From DASQEH01 sp963765725 (GTDB lineage: Bacteria > Actinomycetota > Actinomycetes > Propionibacteriales > Nocardioidaceae): a DNA stretch of 64,000 nt. Numbering within the stretch: the stretch's first letter is position 1; every line of letters starts with the position of its first letter. Below, piece after piece: positions 18,906-28,356 of the stretch. The stretch lies in the NCBI GenBank assembly GCA_963765725.1, contig CAVXXI010000003.1:806001-870000 (forward strand), in the 5' to 3' direction. The translations under genes and the position numbers were made by a program. The notes under the pieces were generated by a model. That model was not told the DNA's origin and made no database searches. It saw only the letters and a program-made list of their open reading frames with translations.

Positions 18906-19082
18906 CGGCCCAGCCTAGCGAAGGTCAGGACCAAAACACGCCGTTGTCCCTGTCGTGAGACCGGATCCACCCCGGGCTCCGCCCAAGCCGGTTTGGCTTT
19001 CCGGCCCGATGCCGCCTACGGTGCAGGGTCAAGTCACCGGTGAAGCTGCCGGTTCGTCCGAACACCTCGAGGTGCTGCTGCC

Positions 19083-19790
19083 GTGAAACTGCTCCGTACG
19101 ACTCTCGCAGGCGCCTGTGCCGCGGCTGTACTGGTCTCTCCTCTCGCCGCGAACGCCGTGACCTCGCCGTCGCGGGGCGCCAGCGCGCCCGCAGCAGCAG
19201 TCGCCGCCGCGCACAAGACCTCGATCCGGTTCCTCGACTTCGACCGCGTCCGTGCGTACGGGAGCAACATCCACGTCCGCGGCCAGCTGTACGTGCCGGC
19301 GCTCGGCGGCGCCGTCCAGGGCGCGCACGTACGGCTGTACCGCCAGCCCAACGGCCACTCGAACTGGACGTACCTCGAGACCCGTCGCACGTCGATAGGC
19401 GCGTATCCCAAGTTCCGTTTCGCCGTCCCCGCCCACGGCAACGCGACCTACCGCGTCGTGTTCAGAGGCAACTCCACCTACAGCCGGACGCACGGTGACG
19501 CCGGCATCGACGTGTACCGGACCTTCGACGCCAACATCGAGAACGGCAGTGGACGCTTCCACGGCAAGATCGCGCCGGCGTACCGCCACCACACCGTGTA
19601 CCTCGACCGGCGCCGGTGCGGCGGCTGCAGCTGGCACGGGGCCGATTCCGGCCGAACCGGTGCCCACAGCAGGTTCAGCTTCACGACGACCGCCCCGCGA
19701 CACCACAAGTACTACTGGCGGGTGTCGACTCCGCCGAGCGTACGTTTCGTCCGCTCGTACAGCGCGGTGTTCACGACGACTCTTCAGTAA
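19083..19790 (+). CDS. Secreted protein of unknown function with Ig-like strands
   Basis: This 235-residue protein has a clear signal peptide: MKLLR, a hydrophobic stretch to about residue 22, and a likely cut after ANA (signal peptidase I). After an Ala/Ser-rich linker the mature part is rich in Tyr, Arg, His and Thr with beta-strand patterns, such as GQLYVPALGGAVQGAHVRLYR and TYRVVFRGNSTYSRT. These resemble bacterial Ig-like repeat modules that stabilise extracellular proteins. A Cys pair (RRCGGCSW) may form a disulfide. No catalytic motif is recognised. Its last 20 nt overlap the 3' end of korB on the other strand. Confidence 0.75.
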   Translation: MKLLRTTLAGACAAAVLVSPLAANAVTSPSRGASAPAAAVAAAHKTSIRFLDFDRVRAYGSNIHVRGQLYVPALGGAVQGAHVRLYRQPNGHSNWTYLETRRTSIGAYPKFRFAVPAHGNATYRVVFRGNSTYSRTHGDAGIDVYRTFDANIENGSGRFHGKIAPAYRHHTVYLDRRRCGGCSWHGADSGRTGAHSRFSFTTTAPRHHKYYWRVSTPPSVRFVRSYSAVFTTTLQ

Positions 19791-20763
19791 CCGTCCAGGT
19801 GTCGTTGCCCGCCAGGAGCGAGGCAAGGTCGCCGTCGCCCTGCTTGGCCCGGGCGGCTGCGACCTGCTCCCGGGCGAGGTCGTCGTACGTCGGCCGCTCG
19901 ACCTGCCGGAAGATCCCGATCGGGACGTGCGCCATCGTGCCGTCGTCGAGGCGCGAGATCTCGAACGCCTGCGCAGGGTTGTCGGCGTGGACGTCGTGCG
20001 TCCAGGTGCGGTCGCCGATCTGCACCGGCTTGCCGTGCTCCAGCCGGACCAGGCGCGCCTCGGCCTGCTCGGGGTCCTTCAGCACGTCGAAGGCGCCGTC
20101 GTTGAAGATCGGGCAGTTCTGGTAGATCTCCACGAGGCTGGTGCCGCGGTGCGCCGCCGCCGCCTTCAGCACCTCGGTGAGGTGCGCGCGGTCGGAGTCC
20201 AGGGTGCGCGCGACGAACGTGGCCTCGGCGCCCAGCGCCAGCGAGACCGGGTTGAACGGTCGATCGATCGAGCCCATCGGCGTCGACTTCGTGATCTTGC
20301 CTCGCTCGGAGGTCGGTGAGTACTGGCCCTTGGTGAGCCCGTAGATGCGGTTGTTGAAGAGCAGGATCGTCAGGTTGACGTTGCGTCGCATCGCGTGGAT
20401 CAGGTGGTTGCCCCCGATCGACAGGGCGTCCCCGTCACCGGTGACGACCCACACCGAGAGGTCCGGTCGTGCCGTCGCGAGACCGGTCGCGATCGCCGGC
20501 GCGCGGCCGTGGATCGAGTGCATCCCGTAGGTCTCGAGGTAGTAGGGGAACCTTGACGAGCACCCGATGCCGGAGATGAAGACGATGTTCTCGCGACGCA
20601 GCCCCAACGACGGCAGGAAGCCCTGGACGGCGTTGAGGATGATGTAGTCGCCGCAGCCCGGGCACCACCGGACCTCCTGGTCGGAGGTGAAGTCCTTGCG
20701 CGTGGCAGGTGCGTCGGCGGCGGGTACCTGGCGCAGGCCGGGCATGTCGAGATCGGTGGTCAT
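19771..20763 (-). CDS. korB: 2-oxoacid:ferredoxin oxidoreductase, beta subunit
   Basis: The 330-residue thiamine-diphosphate subunit of a 2-oxoglutarate (ketoacid):ferredoxin oxidoreductase. Evidence: the iron-sulfur/TPP region WCPGCGDYIILNAVQG (about residues 33-48), GIGCSSRFPYY, and the TPP-binding GDGDALSIGGNHLIHAMRRN. The enzyme decarboxylates a 2-oxoacid to acyl-CoA with reduction of ferredoxin; the KorAB type works aerobically in mycobacteria (family knowledge). The ATG overlaps the korA stop by 3 nt. Assignment to 2-oxoglutarate rests on similarity in architecture, not on a specific residue. Confidence 0.93.
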   Translation of the reverse strand: MTTDLDMPGLRQVPAADAPATRKDFTSDQEVRWCPGCGDYIILNAVQGFLPSLGLRRENIVFISGIGCSSRFPYYLETYGMHSIHGRAPAIATGLATARPDLSVWVVTGDGDALSIGGNHLIHAMRRNVNLTILLFNNRIYGLTKGQYSPTSERGKITKSTPMGSIDRPFNPVSLALGAEATFVARTLDSDRAHLTEVLKAAAAHRGTSLVEIYQNCPIFNDGAFDVLKDPEQAEARLVRLEHGKPVQIGDRTWTHDVHADNPAQAFEISRLDDGTMAHVPIGIFRQVERPTYDDLAREQVAAARAKQGDGDLASLLAGNDTWTVTEESS

Positions 20764-22628
20764 CGGTGCAGTTCCTCGATCGTCGTGGTGAATGCTGCTT
20801 CGAGCTCGGATGCGGTGAAAGGCAGGCCGCGTACCTGGTTGTAGCCGACCACGTCGACGAGGTACCTGGCACGCAGCAGCATGGCGAGCTGGCCGAGGTT
20901 CATCTCGGGCACCACCACGCGGTCGTACTTGCGCAGCACCTCGCCGAGGTTTGCCGGGAACGGGTTGAGGTGGCGAAGATGCGCCTGCGCGATGTGGAGC
21001 CCCTGGTTGCGCAGTCGTCGGCAGGCGGCCCCGATGGGACCGTACGTGGATCCCCAGCCGAGCACGAGGAGACGGGCCCGGCCGCTCGGGTCGTCGACCT
21101 CGAGGGGTGCGATCGTGTCGGCGACCCGGTCGACCTTCGACTGGCGGGTACGGACCATGAGGTCATGGTTGGCGGGCTCATACGAGATGTTGCCGTGGCC
21201 GTTTGCCTTCTCGAGCCCCCCGATGCGGTGCTCCAGGCCGGGCGTGCCCGGGACCGCCCACGGGCGTGCCAGGGTGTCCGGGCTCCTGTCGTAGGGCCAG
21301 AACGCGTGGTCGCCGGACTCGGTCTCGTGGTTGGGGCCGGTCGCGAAGTCGGGGTCGATGGCCGGCAGCCGGTCGGTGTCGGGCAGCCGCCACGGCTCCG
21401 ACCCGTTGGCGAGGTAGCCGTCGGACAGCAGCATCACCGGCGTGCGGTACGTGACCGCGATCCGGGCCGCCTCGATCGCGATGTCGAAGCAATCGCCGGG
21501 CGACTGTGGCGCGACGATCGGGAGCGGCGCCTCACCGTTGCGGCCGAACATGGCCTGCAGCAGGTCGGACTGCTCGGTCTTGGTGGGGAGCCCGGTCGAC
21601 GGCCCGCCCCGCTGCACGTCGACGACGACCAGCGGCAGCTCGAGGGTGACCGCGAGGCCGATCGTCTCGCTCTTGAGTGAGATGCCGGGCCCGGAGGTCG
21701 TCGTCACCGCGAGCGAGCCTCCGAAGGCGGCCCCGAGGGCTGCTCCGATACCTGCGATCTCGTCCTCGGCCTGGAAGGTGGTGACTCCGAAGCGCTTGTG
21801 CTTGCTGAGCTCGTGCAGGATGTCGGACGCCGGCGTGATGGGGTATGCGCCGAGGAACAGCGGCAGCCCGGATCGTACGGACGCTGCGACCAGGCCGTAG
21901 CTCAGGGCGAGGTTGCCGGAGATGTTGCGGTAGGTACCGGTGCTCATGTGAGCCGGCTTGACCTCGTACGACACCGCGAACGCCTCAGTCGTCTCGCCGA
22001 AGTTCCAGCCGGCCCGGAAGGCCGCGATGTTGGCGTCGCGGATGTCGGGCTTGTTCGCGAACCGGTTGCTCAGGAACGACTCGGTCGACTCCACCGGGCG
22101 GCCGTACAGCCACGACAGCAGCCCGAGCGAGAACATGTTCTTGGCGCGGGAGGCGTCCTTGCGGCTTAGCCCGAACGGCTTCACCGACTCGACCGTCATG
22201 GTGGTCAGGTCGACCTCGTGCAGGCTGTACGCGTCGAGCGAGCCGTCCTCGAGGGGGTTCGCGGTGTAGCCGGCCTTCGCCAGGTTGCGCGCGGTGAAGT
22301 CATGGCTGTCGACGATGATCGTGGCGCCGTGCGCGAGGTCCTTGACGTTGGCCCGCAGCGCCGCCGGGTTCATGGCGACGAGGACGTCGGGAGCGTCGCC
22401 CGGCGTCAAGATGTCATGGTCGGCGAAGTGGAGCTGGAACGACGAGACGCCGGGCAGCGTGCCCGCCGGCGCTCGGATCTCCGCTGGAAAGTTCGGGAGC
22501 GTCGAAAGATCGTTGCCGAAGGCGGCGGTTTCCTGGGTGAAACGGTCGCCGGTGAGCTGCATTCCGTCGCCCGAGTCCCCGGCAAAGCGGATGATGACCC
22601 TGTCGAGCTGCTTGACCTGCTTGGTCAC
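20760..22628 (-). CDS. korA: 2-oxoacid:ferredoxin oxidoreductase, fused gamma-alpha subunit
   Basis: About 622 residues. The N-terminal gamma domain has RFAGDSGDGMQLTGDRF and NFPAEIRAPAGT (residues about 12-60). The alpha (pyrimidine-binding) domain starts near residue 195 with GLPLFLGAYPITPASDIL and includes FQAEDEIAGIGAALGA and TTTSGPGISLKSE. This gamma-alpha fusion plus a separate beta subunit is the actinobacterial KorAB layout. GTG 22628 was preferred because GAGGA sits 4 nt upstream; an ATG at 22649 would add seven residues. Co-transcribed with korB. A divergent membrane protein gene begins at 22875. Confidence 0.93.
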   Translation of the reverse strand: MTKQVKQLDRVIIRFAGDSGDGMQLTGDRFTQETAAFGNDLSTLPNFPAEIRAPAGTLPGVSSFQLHFADHDILTPGDAPDVLVAMNPAALRANVKDLAHGATIIVDSHDFTARNLAKAGYTANPLEDGSLDAYSLHEVDLTTMTVESVKPFGLSRKDASRAKNMFSLGLLSWLYGRPVESTESFLSNRFANKPDIRDANIAAFRAGWNFGETTEAFAVSYEVKPAHMSTGTYRNISGNLALSYGLVAASVRSGLPLFLGAYPITPASDILHELSKHKRFGVTTFQAEDEIAGIGAALGAAFGGSLAVTTTSGPGISLKSETIGLAVTLELPLVVVDVQRGGPSTGLPTKTEQSDLLQAMFGRNGEAPLPIVAPQSPGDCFDIAIEAARIAVTYRTPVMLLSDGYLANGSEPWRLPDTDRLPAIDPDFATGPNHETESGDHAFWPYDRSPDTLARPWAVPGTPGLEHRIGGLEKANGHGNISYEPANHDLMVRTRQSKVDRVADTIAPLEVDDPSGRARLLVLGWGSTYGPIGAACRRLRNQGLHIAQAHLRHLNPFPANLGEVLRKYDRVVVPEMNLGQLAMLLRARYLVDVVGYNQVRGLPFTASELEAAFTTTIEELHR

Positions 22629-22874
22629 TCCATCCTCACTTCGCCACAATTCTCGTCACGTTTTGTCGCCTAACTGAGTTTACGCCGCGGATCTTGCATG
22701 CACCGAAGTCATCTCGCGTGGCGCGTGTCACTCGCAATACGGGCGGCTCGCACAGAAACGGGCAAATGTAGCAGTCGGTTCCCAACATCACGTCACTGCG
22801 CCACCATGAGAAGTATCTCGGTCCGTTGTGTGACTTTCCGGTCACGCCGCGCCATGAATCTCGAGGAGACTCAG

Positions 22875-23603
22875 ATGTCCGATCCGTTCCCCCCGTCGAC
22901 GCCCGACGAGCCCCAGCCCGGCGGCGCGACACCCGCAGGTACGCCGCCGCCACCCGGCGCCTACCCGCCACCGACGGGCGACACCGCAGGTGGGTCGTCG
23001 ACCGGTGGTCCGGCCTACCCGCCCGCAGCCGGCCAGGGCGACTACGCGACGTCGGGTGCTCCGACTGAGCCCGTCTACACCAACCCGGCCGACATGCCGG
23101 GCCCGCCTCCACCGGCGCCCTACAGCGCGCCGGCATCCGGCACCGGGCGACCGGCGGGCTCGATGACCGGGGACCAGGTCAAGGTCGCCTTCCAGAACGC
23201 CAACCGGCTCGACCTCGGCATCATGGCGGCCGGGCTCCTGGCCTTCATCTTCTCGCTGTTCCCGTACTACACCGTGAGTGTCAAGGGACTCGGAGGTCTC
23301 GGAGGAGGTTCGACCAGTGCCTGGCACGGCTTCTTCGGCTGGTTCGGCGTTCTCCTCGCACTCGCGGGGGCCGTCTTGGTGGCGTTGCCGCTGCTGGGAG
23401 TGCGTCTGGGCATCCCCACCCGGCTCGCCGCGCTCGTCGCGTTCGCCGGGGCCACGCTCTGTACGCTGCTCGCGCTCTTCGTCGACCCGGCCAACGGTGG
23501 TGGCCTCGTCAACATCGGGCGTGGCTTCGGCTTCTGGGCGACGTTTGTCATGGTCATCGCCGGCCTGGTGCTCTGCGTGATGCGCAAGGACGCCGTCGAC
23601 TGA
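22875..23603 (+). CDS. Proline-rich tetraspan membrane protein, unknown function
   Basis: This 242-residue protein has an N-terminal half (about 95 residues) of low complexity, rich in Pro, Gly, Thr, Ala and Tyr, followed by four predicted membrane helices (LGIMAAGLLAFIFSLFPYY, FFGWFGVLLALAGAVLVALPLL, LAALVAFAGATLCTLLALFV, FWATFVMVIAGLVLCVM). This architecture is common in actinobacterial cell-envelope proteins of unknown role. ATG 22875 is preferred because GAGGAG lies 7 nt upstream; an upstream ATG at 22854 is possible but lacks a site. Transcribed divergently from korA. Confidence 0.7.
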   Translation: MSDPFPPSTPDEPQPGGATPAGTPPPPGAYPPPTGDTAGGSSTGGPAYPPAAGQGDYATSGAPTEPVYTNPADMPGPPPPAPYSAPASGTGRPAGSMTGDQVKVAFQNANRLDLGIMAAGLLAFIFSLFPYYTVSVKGLGGLGGGSTSAWHGFFGWFGVLLALAGAVLVALPLLGVRLGIPTRLAALVAFAGATLCTLLALFVDPANGGGLVNIGRGFGFWATFVMVIAGLVLCVMRKDAVD

Positions 23604-23646
23604 GGAGCCCGAAGCGCGGCTGAAGGGCGAGTCAGGCCCGAAAGGG

Positions 23647-25149
23647 GTGGTGGCGCGGGGGCCCTGTCGCGATGATCGCTCAGTGGACATCGACGTCAGG
23701 GTCTCGGGCGGGGTCGTTCGTGGCCGCGATGAGGCGGGCCTTGCGGTGTTCCGCGGTATCCCCTTCGCGGCTGTTCCGGCCCGCTTTGCCGCCCCCGGGC
23801 CAGTACGGGCCTGGGACGGGGTGCGGGAGGCGACCAGGTTCGGGGCACCACCTCCGCAGTCGGCGCTCTTCGGCATGGATGCGCTGGGCGAGGGAGGCGC
23901 CGACTGGCTCACCGTCAACGTGTGGTCGCCCGATCTCGTCGGCGCCCTGCCGGTGATGGTGTGGATCCAGGGCGGTGGCTACATGTTCGGGACGTCCGGA
24001 CTTCCCGAGTACGACGGTGCCAACCTCGCCCGCGGCGACGTCATGGTGGTGACCTTCAACTACCGCGTCGGGCTGGAAGGATTCGGCTTCATCGAAGGTC
24101 TGCCGCCGAACCGTGGCCTCCTGGACCAGGTCGCGGCACTCGAATGGGTACAGCAGAACATCCGAACCTTCGGCGGCGACCCGGACCGCGTCACGGTCTT
24201 CGGCCAGTCGGCAGGCGGCGGGTCGGTGGCCGCGCTCATGGCCATGCCGCGAGCGGCCGGCCTCTTCCGGCGGGCGATCGCGCAGAGCGTCCCAGGCGCG
24301 TACTTCACTCCCGCGCTGGCCGCTGACATCACGCGGGTGTGTGCGGCCGAGCTCGGACTCGAACCCGACGACCTTGCTGGCGTGGATCCCCGACTGCTGC
24401 CCGCCGCCAGCGACGAGGTGATCGCCAGGATCGAGCAGTTCGCCCACCGCTGGGGCCGAGCAGCACACGGGCGCGTCCTGTTCGCCCCCGTCGTCGACGG
24501 CGACGTGCTGCCGACGACGCCGTGGCACGGCCTGACCGGCGAGGTCGACCTGATCGTCGGGCACACCCGTGACGAGCAACGGCTTCTCACCGTGGTGAGC
24601 GGCATGCTGGGTGAGATCACACCGGCGCAGGCGGCCGAGACCGCAGACCTCCTTGCGCCCGACCCCCAGCGGTACCGGGAGAGCTTCCCCGATCCGGGTG
24701 AGCTGTTCGAGGTCGTACGTTCCGACTGGCTGTTCCGGATGCCGTCTCTGCACCTGGCCGAGTCGCAGGTACGGGCAGGCGGGCCCGCGTACCTCTACGA
24801 GCTGACGTGGCCCGCGCCGGGCATGGGCGGCATCTTCGGTTCCTGTCACGGACTGGACGTGCCGTTGGTCTTCGGGAATCTGAGCGCCGGTCAGCCGGCA
24901 ACGCTGATCGGTGACCCGACGCCCGAGGCGGTACACATGTCCGAACAGATGCGGACCGCGTGGACGAGTTTCGCCACCGACGGCGACCCTGGGTGGCCGA
25001 CCTTCGACAGTGGCACGATGCGGCTGTTCGACGCCGAGTCCGCGAACGCCGAGTATCCCGAACAGGTCTCACGGGCGATCTGGAGCGACCCACCGACCGT
25101 CCTCGACCTGACCGACGCGGTGCCCGAGGACGGTGTCCACCGCCCTTGA
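23647..25149 (+). CDS. Type-B carboxylesterase (para-nitrobenzyl esterase-like)
   Basis: A 500-residue alpha/beta-hydrolase of the carboxylesterase type-B family. The nucleophile is in VFGQSAGGGS (GxSxG), the oxyanion hole in QGGGYMFGTSG, and the catalytic His in GSCHGLDVPLVFG. The early FRGIPFA motif is also characteristic. It would hydrolyse carboxylic esters in the cytoplasm; no signal peptide is seen. GTG 23647 is the longest start; GTG 23683 (protein VDIDVRVSGG) matches the usual family N-terminus better. No good ribosome site decides between them. Confidence 0.88.
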   Translation: MVARGPCRDDRSVDIDVRVSGGVVRGRDEAGLAVFRGIPFAAVPARFAAPGPVRAWDGVREATRFGAPPPQSALFGMDALGEGGADWLTVNVWSPDLVGALPVMVWIQGGGYMFGTSGLPEYDGANLARGDVMVVTFNYRVGLEGFGFIEGLPPNRGLLDQVAALEWVQQNIRTFGGDPDRVTVFGQSAGGGSVAALMAMPRAAGLFRRAIAQSVPGAYFTPALAADITRVCAAELGLEPDDLAGVDPRLLPAASDEVIARIEQFAHRWGRAAHGRVLFAPVVDGDVLPTTPWHGLTGEVDLIVGHTRDEQRLLTVVSGMLGEITPAQAAETADLLAPDPQRYRESFPDPGELFEVVRSDWLFRMPSLHLAESQVRAGGPAYLYELTWPAPGMGGIFGSCHGLDVPLVFGNLSAGQPATLIGDPTPEAVHMSEQMRTAWTSFATDGDPGWPTFDSGTMRLFDAESANAEYPEQVSRAIWSDPPTVLDLTDAVPEDGVHRP

Positions 25150-25283
25150 TCTGTGAAAGCCATCCGTCGGCTGCCCGCGCGGGCGCTCCCACCGTGTGCT
25201 GACGACTGCCTGAGGTCGTTGACTCAATCACTTGCGACCGCGAGGCTGGGCGAGCCCACCGAGCAGGCGGCGAAAGGTTGGCG

Positions 25284-26216
25284 ATGGACTTCGGGGTGCA
25301 CCTCCCGCTGGCCGATCTCGGTCAGGGCCTCCTCGGCGGTGGCGACCTTCGCGTCTATACCGCAACAGCGGCCGAACGGGGGTTCGACATTGTGTCCGCC
25401 AACGACCATCTCGTGTGGCGGCGTCCCTGGTTGGACGGGCTGACCACGCTGGCCAGCGTTGCCGGGTCTGCAGGAGGCATGAAGCTGGCGACCAGTGTCG
25501 CGCTGCCCGCCGTGCGTCACCCGGTGGTGCTGGCCAAGGCGATCGCTTCCCTCGGCGTGCTGTCGGATGGCCCGGTCATCGCCGGACTCGGTCCTGGCTC
25601 GTCACCGGCGGACTACCAGGCGGTCGGGCTGCCGTTCACGGAGCGCTGGGCGCGCTTCGACGAAGGTCTGCGCCTGGTGCGCGCGCTGGTGCGCGGGGAG
25701 GCACCTGACGGCGGACGGTACTACCGGGTCGAGGGCCTGCGGCTGGATCCTCTCCCGTCCGTGCCACCTCAGGTGTGGTTCGGAAGCTGGGGGTCGGACG
25801 TCCGACTGCGCAGCATGGCCGGGGCGGCCGACGGATGGCTGGCGTCCGCGTACAACACGACGCCTGAGCATTTCGCCGAGGCCCGAGCGCGGCTCGACGA
25901 ACATCTGCTGGCCGAGGGCAGGCACCCAGCGACCTTTCCCGACGCCATCGCAACAGCCTGGATGTATGTCACCCACGACCACGCGCGAGCTGTTCGTCTG
26001 GTGTCCGAGACGCTGGCACCTCTCCTGGGACGTCATCTCGGTGAGCTCCTCGCCCAGCTGCCGATCGGAACTCCTGACCACTGCGTCGAGCTCCTCGACG
26101 CGTACGCCGACGCGGGGGCGAGGACGATCCTGCTCTGGCCGATCCACGACCCCATTCAGCAACTCGAGATCTTCAGCGAAGAAGTCCGACCCCATCTCGG
26201 TCAGGCCTCTGGTTGA
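25284..26216 (+). CDS. LLM-class (F420-type) oxidoreductase
   Basis: A 310-residue luciferase-like TIM-barrel oxidoreductase. Typical features are the N-terminal FGVHLPLAD strand, SANDHLVW, the LATSVALPAVRHPVVLAKAIASL segment and LGPGSSPADYQAVGLPFTERWARFDE. Members in actinobacteria usually use coenzyme F420 or FMN to oxidise or reduce small molecules; the substrate is unknown. ATG 25284 was chosen because AAAGG lies 6 nt upstream; TTG 25278 is an alternative. It is convergent with the YajQ-like gene. Confidence 0.85.
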   Translation: MDFGVHLPLADLGQGLLGGGDLRVYTATAAERGFDIVSANDHLVWRRPWLDGLTTLASVAGSAGGMKLATSVALPAVRHPVVLAKAIASLGVLSDGPVIAGLGPGSSPADYQAVGLPFTERWARFDEGLRLVRALVRGEAPDGGRYYRVEGLRLDPLPSVPPQVWFGSWGSDVRLRSMAGAADGWLASAYNTTPEHFAEARARLDEHLLAEGRHPATFPDAIATAWMYVTHDHARAVRLVSETLAPLLGRHLGELLAQLPIGTPDHCVELLDAYADAGARTILLWPIHDPIQQLEIFSEEVRPHLGQASG

Positions 26217-26313
26217 GGCGCGCCCCCCGATGGACTGGGATGCCGCGGGGCCGTGGCGAGAGCGGAGTTGCCCGCGCCACGCGGCTCGGTCGTCCGCCTC
26301 CGCGCTCGCCGGA

Positions 26314-26808
26314 TCAGCGGTAGTTGGTGAACTGTACGGCGAAGTCGTAGTCCTGGGACTTCACGAGCGCGATCACGTCTTGGAGGTCGTCGCGCTTCTT
26401 GCTCGACACCCGTAGCTCGTCGCCCTGGACCTGGACCTTCACACCTTTGGGTCCTTCGTCGCGGATCAGCTTCCCGATCTTCTTGGCGTGCTCCTGGGTG
26501 ATGCCCTCCTTGAGGTCGACGGCGATCTTGACCTCCTTGCCGGACGTCCTCGGCTCACCGACGTCGAGGATCTTCAGCGACTGCCCGCGCTTGATCAGCC
26601 GCTCCTTCAAAACGTCGATGACGGCCAGCGCGCGCTCGTCTGCGTTCGCAGTGACCTCGATCGACGACTCCCCGAGTCGCTTGACCGACGCCCCGGTGTT
26701 CTTGAAGTCGAAGCGCTGCGAGACCTCTTTCGCGGTCTGGTTGATGGCGTTGTCGACCTCCTGGTGGTCGATCTTGCTCACGATGTCGAACGACGAGTCG
26801 CCGGCCAT
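26314..26808 (-). CDS. YajQ/DUF520 family nucleotide-binding protein
   Basis: A 164-residue protein that matches the YajQ family along its whole length: SSFDIVSKIDHQEVDNAINQ, RFDFKNT, and the C-terminal VSSKKRDDLQDVIALVK and QFTNYR. YajQ proteins have two RNA-binding-like ferredoxin folds; some bind cyclic di-GMP, others ATP/GTP (family knowledge). The role here is not known. It is single-gene, convergent with the upstream oxidoreductase, and divergent from tRNA-Tyr. Confidence 0.92.
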   Translation of the reverse strand: MAGDSSFDIVSKIDHQEVDNAINQTAKEVSQRFDFKNTGASVKRLGESSIEVTANADERALAVIDVLKERLIKRGQSLKILDVGEPRTSGKEVKIAVDLKEGITQEHAKKIGKLIRDEGPKGVKVQVQGDELRVSSKKRDDLQDVIALVKSQDYDFAVQFTNYR

Positions 26809-26937
26809 GACCCTTCCTTCCCTGCTCGTTGTCCTCGTGTTGCGCGGTGAGGAAGCTGCCCGCCCCTGGACGCCAACACCTTAGGTGACGCGGTATCGTG
26901 GGCGCTCGCCGTGGCGCCCAGCGCTCGCGGCGCACCT

Positions 26938-27022
<85 letters not shown>

Positions 27023-27123
27023 GACGCCCAGTCCCCGGACTGGGCGTCGGCGTCTCAGCCGCCGGAGGCCGCCGCTGCCGTGTTCGCGTCGACCCCTGCT
27101 GCGACCTCCGCGCTACGTACCCC

Positions 27124-27214
27124 CCGCCGAGGAGTCAGGTAGTTCCCGCCGAGGAGTCAGGTACATCCCGCCGAGGAGTCACCTACTTCCGCGAGGAGCC
27201 ACGTACCTCCTCGT
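27124..27214 (+). repeat. 22-bp tandem repeat cluster, family A, plus-sense (4 units)
   Basis: Four units of about 22 bp (CGCCGAGGAGTCAGGTA core, then GTTCC or CATCC) lie between tRNA-Tyr and the convergent LLM oxidoreductase gene. The orientation is the same as the clusters after the prenyl synthase and the ABC transporter, that is, sense to the gene on the left. No minus-sense partner cluster was seen nearby. Confidence 0.88.
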
Positions 27215-27275
27215 GGATCCGTTCGCGCGATCGACGGGCGCCATGTGCGCACCACCCGGGGATTCGTTGTTGTAC

Positions 27276-28094
27276 CTAGGAGCGGGCGTTCTGCTCGTCG
27301 CGCCAGGCGACCCAGTCCTTCAGCTTGCCCATGTCGTAGTCGGGACCGTCGCCCCCGACGGTGAACAGCCGGGTACCGGCCTCCAGCAGCGGCGGCCCGG
27401 CCTCGCCGGGCTCACCCTGGGGGACGCCGGCCGAGCGCTCGATGTCGCCGGGGTCGCGGCCGACCTTCGCGCACCACTCGTCGAGCACGTCGTGCTTGTG
27501 GGTGATCGCCGCGACGTCGCCGAAGCCGTGCCAGATGTCGGCGTGCTGAGCCACGATGCGCAGCGTCTTGCGCTCGCCGCCTCCGCCGATGAGGACAGGG
27601 ATGTCGCGTGTCGGTGCGGGGTTCAGCCGGCCCAGCCGCCGCTCGATGCGAGGCAGCGCCTCGTCGAGCGCGTCGAGGCGGCCGCCGGCGGTGCCGAAGT
27701 CGTAGCCGTACTCGTCGTAGTCCTTCTCGAACCAGCCCGAGCCGATGCCCAGGATCAGCCGCCCGCCGCTGATGTGGTCGACGGTACGGGCCATGTCGGC
27801 GAGCAGGTCGGGGTTCCGGTAGCTGTTGCAGGTGACGAGCGCACCGATCTCGACGCGCTCGGTCGCCTCTGCCCATGCGCCCAGCATGGTCCAGCACTCG
27901 AAGTGCTTGCCCTCGGGCTCGCCACGCAGGGGATAGAAGTGGTCCCAGTTGAACAGCACGTCGACGCCGATCTCCTCCGCCTGCGCCGCGGCCCGGCGGA
28001 TCTCCGAGTACTCGGCGTGCTGGGGCTGGAGCTGGAAGCCGATGCGAACGGGCCGACGTGCGTACGGACGGTCGGTCGAGGGGGTAGAAGTCAT
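27276..28094 (-). CDS. LLM-class F420-dependent oxidoreductase
   Basis: A 272-residue luciferase-like oxidoreductase of a different subgroup from the one at 25.3 kb. Motifs: RIGFQLQPQHAEY, FNWDHFYPLRGEPEGKHFE, VTCNSYRNPDLLADMARTVDHIS, GRLILGIGSGWFEKDYDEYG. The last motif is typical of F420-dependent members. The substrate is unknown. The ATG at 28094 lies 7 nt after TAGGCT (plus-strand positions 28102-28107), consistent with a leaderless transcript. Confidence 0.87.
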   Translation of the reverse strand: MTSTPSTDRPYARRPVRIGFQLQPQHAEYSEIRRAAAQAEEIGVDVLFNWDHFYPLRGEPEGKHFECWTMLGAWAEATERVEIGALVTCNSYRNPDLLADMARTVDHISGGRLILGIGSGWFEKDYDEYGYDFGTAGGRLDALDEALPRIERRLGRLNPAPTRDIPVLIGGGGERKTLRIVAQHADIWHGFGDVAAITHKHDVLDEWCAKVGRDPGDIERSAGVPQGEPGEAGPPLLEAGTRLFTVGGDGPDYDMGKLKDWVAWRDEQNARS

Positions 28095-28235
28095 GCCTGC
28101 GAGCCTAGGTGCGGCCCGGAGAGGCTGCCACGCGAGCCGATGGCCAGTTGTCCGCTGGGGCTACCGTTGCCGCGTCGGTCGCCTGTTACCGATTAACGGT
28201 CGCCCGCCACGGCTGTGTATCCTCATACGTCGCCT

Positions 28236-28308
28236 GCCCCAATAGCTCAGTCGGTAGAGCGTCTCCATGGTAAGGAGAAGGTCTACGGTTCGAATCCGTA
28301 TTGGGGCT
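28236..28308 (+). tRNA. tRNA-Thr (anticodon GGT)
   Basis: Acceptor GCCCCAA pairs with TTGGGGC (28301-28307), discriminator T; CCA is not encoded. The anticodon loop ATGGTAA gives GGT, reading ACC/ACT. The D-arm AGCTCAGTCGGTAGAGC and T-arm TACGG-TTCGAAT-CCGTA are intact. It lies 48 nt upstream of the tRNA-Met gene. Confidence 0.95.
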
Positions 28309-28356
28309 CGGACGTCGGACCTCGCCTGACAGCTCGGGTGAGGCGCCGGCGTGGAC

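Noticed and set aside
26220..26313. Terminator between the LLM oxidoreductase and the YajQ-like gene
   Set aside because: GGCGAGAGCGGAG and CTCCGCGCTCGCC could pair with one mismatch, but the loop is over 20 nt and no U-run follows, so support is too weak.
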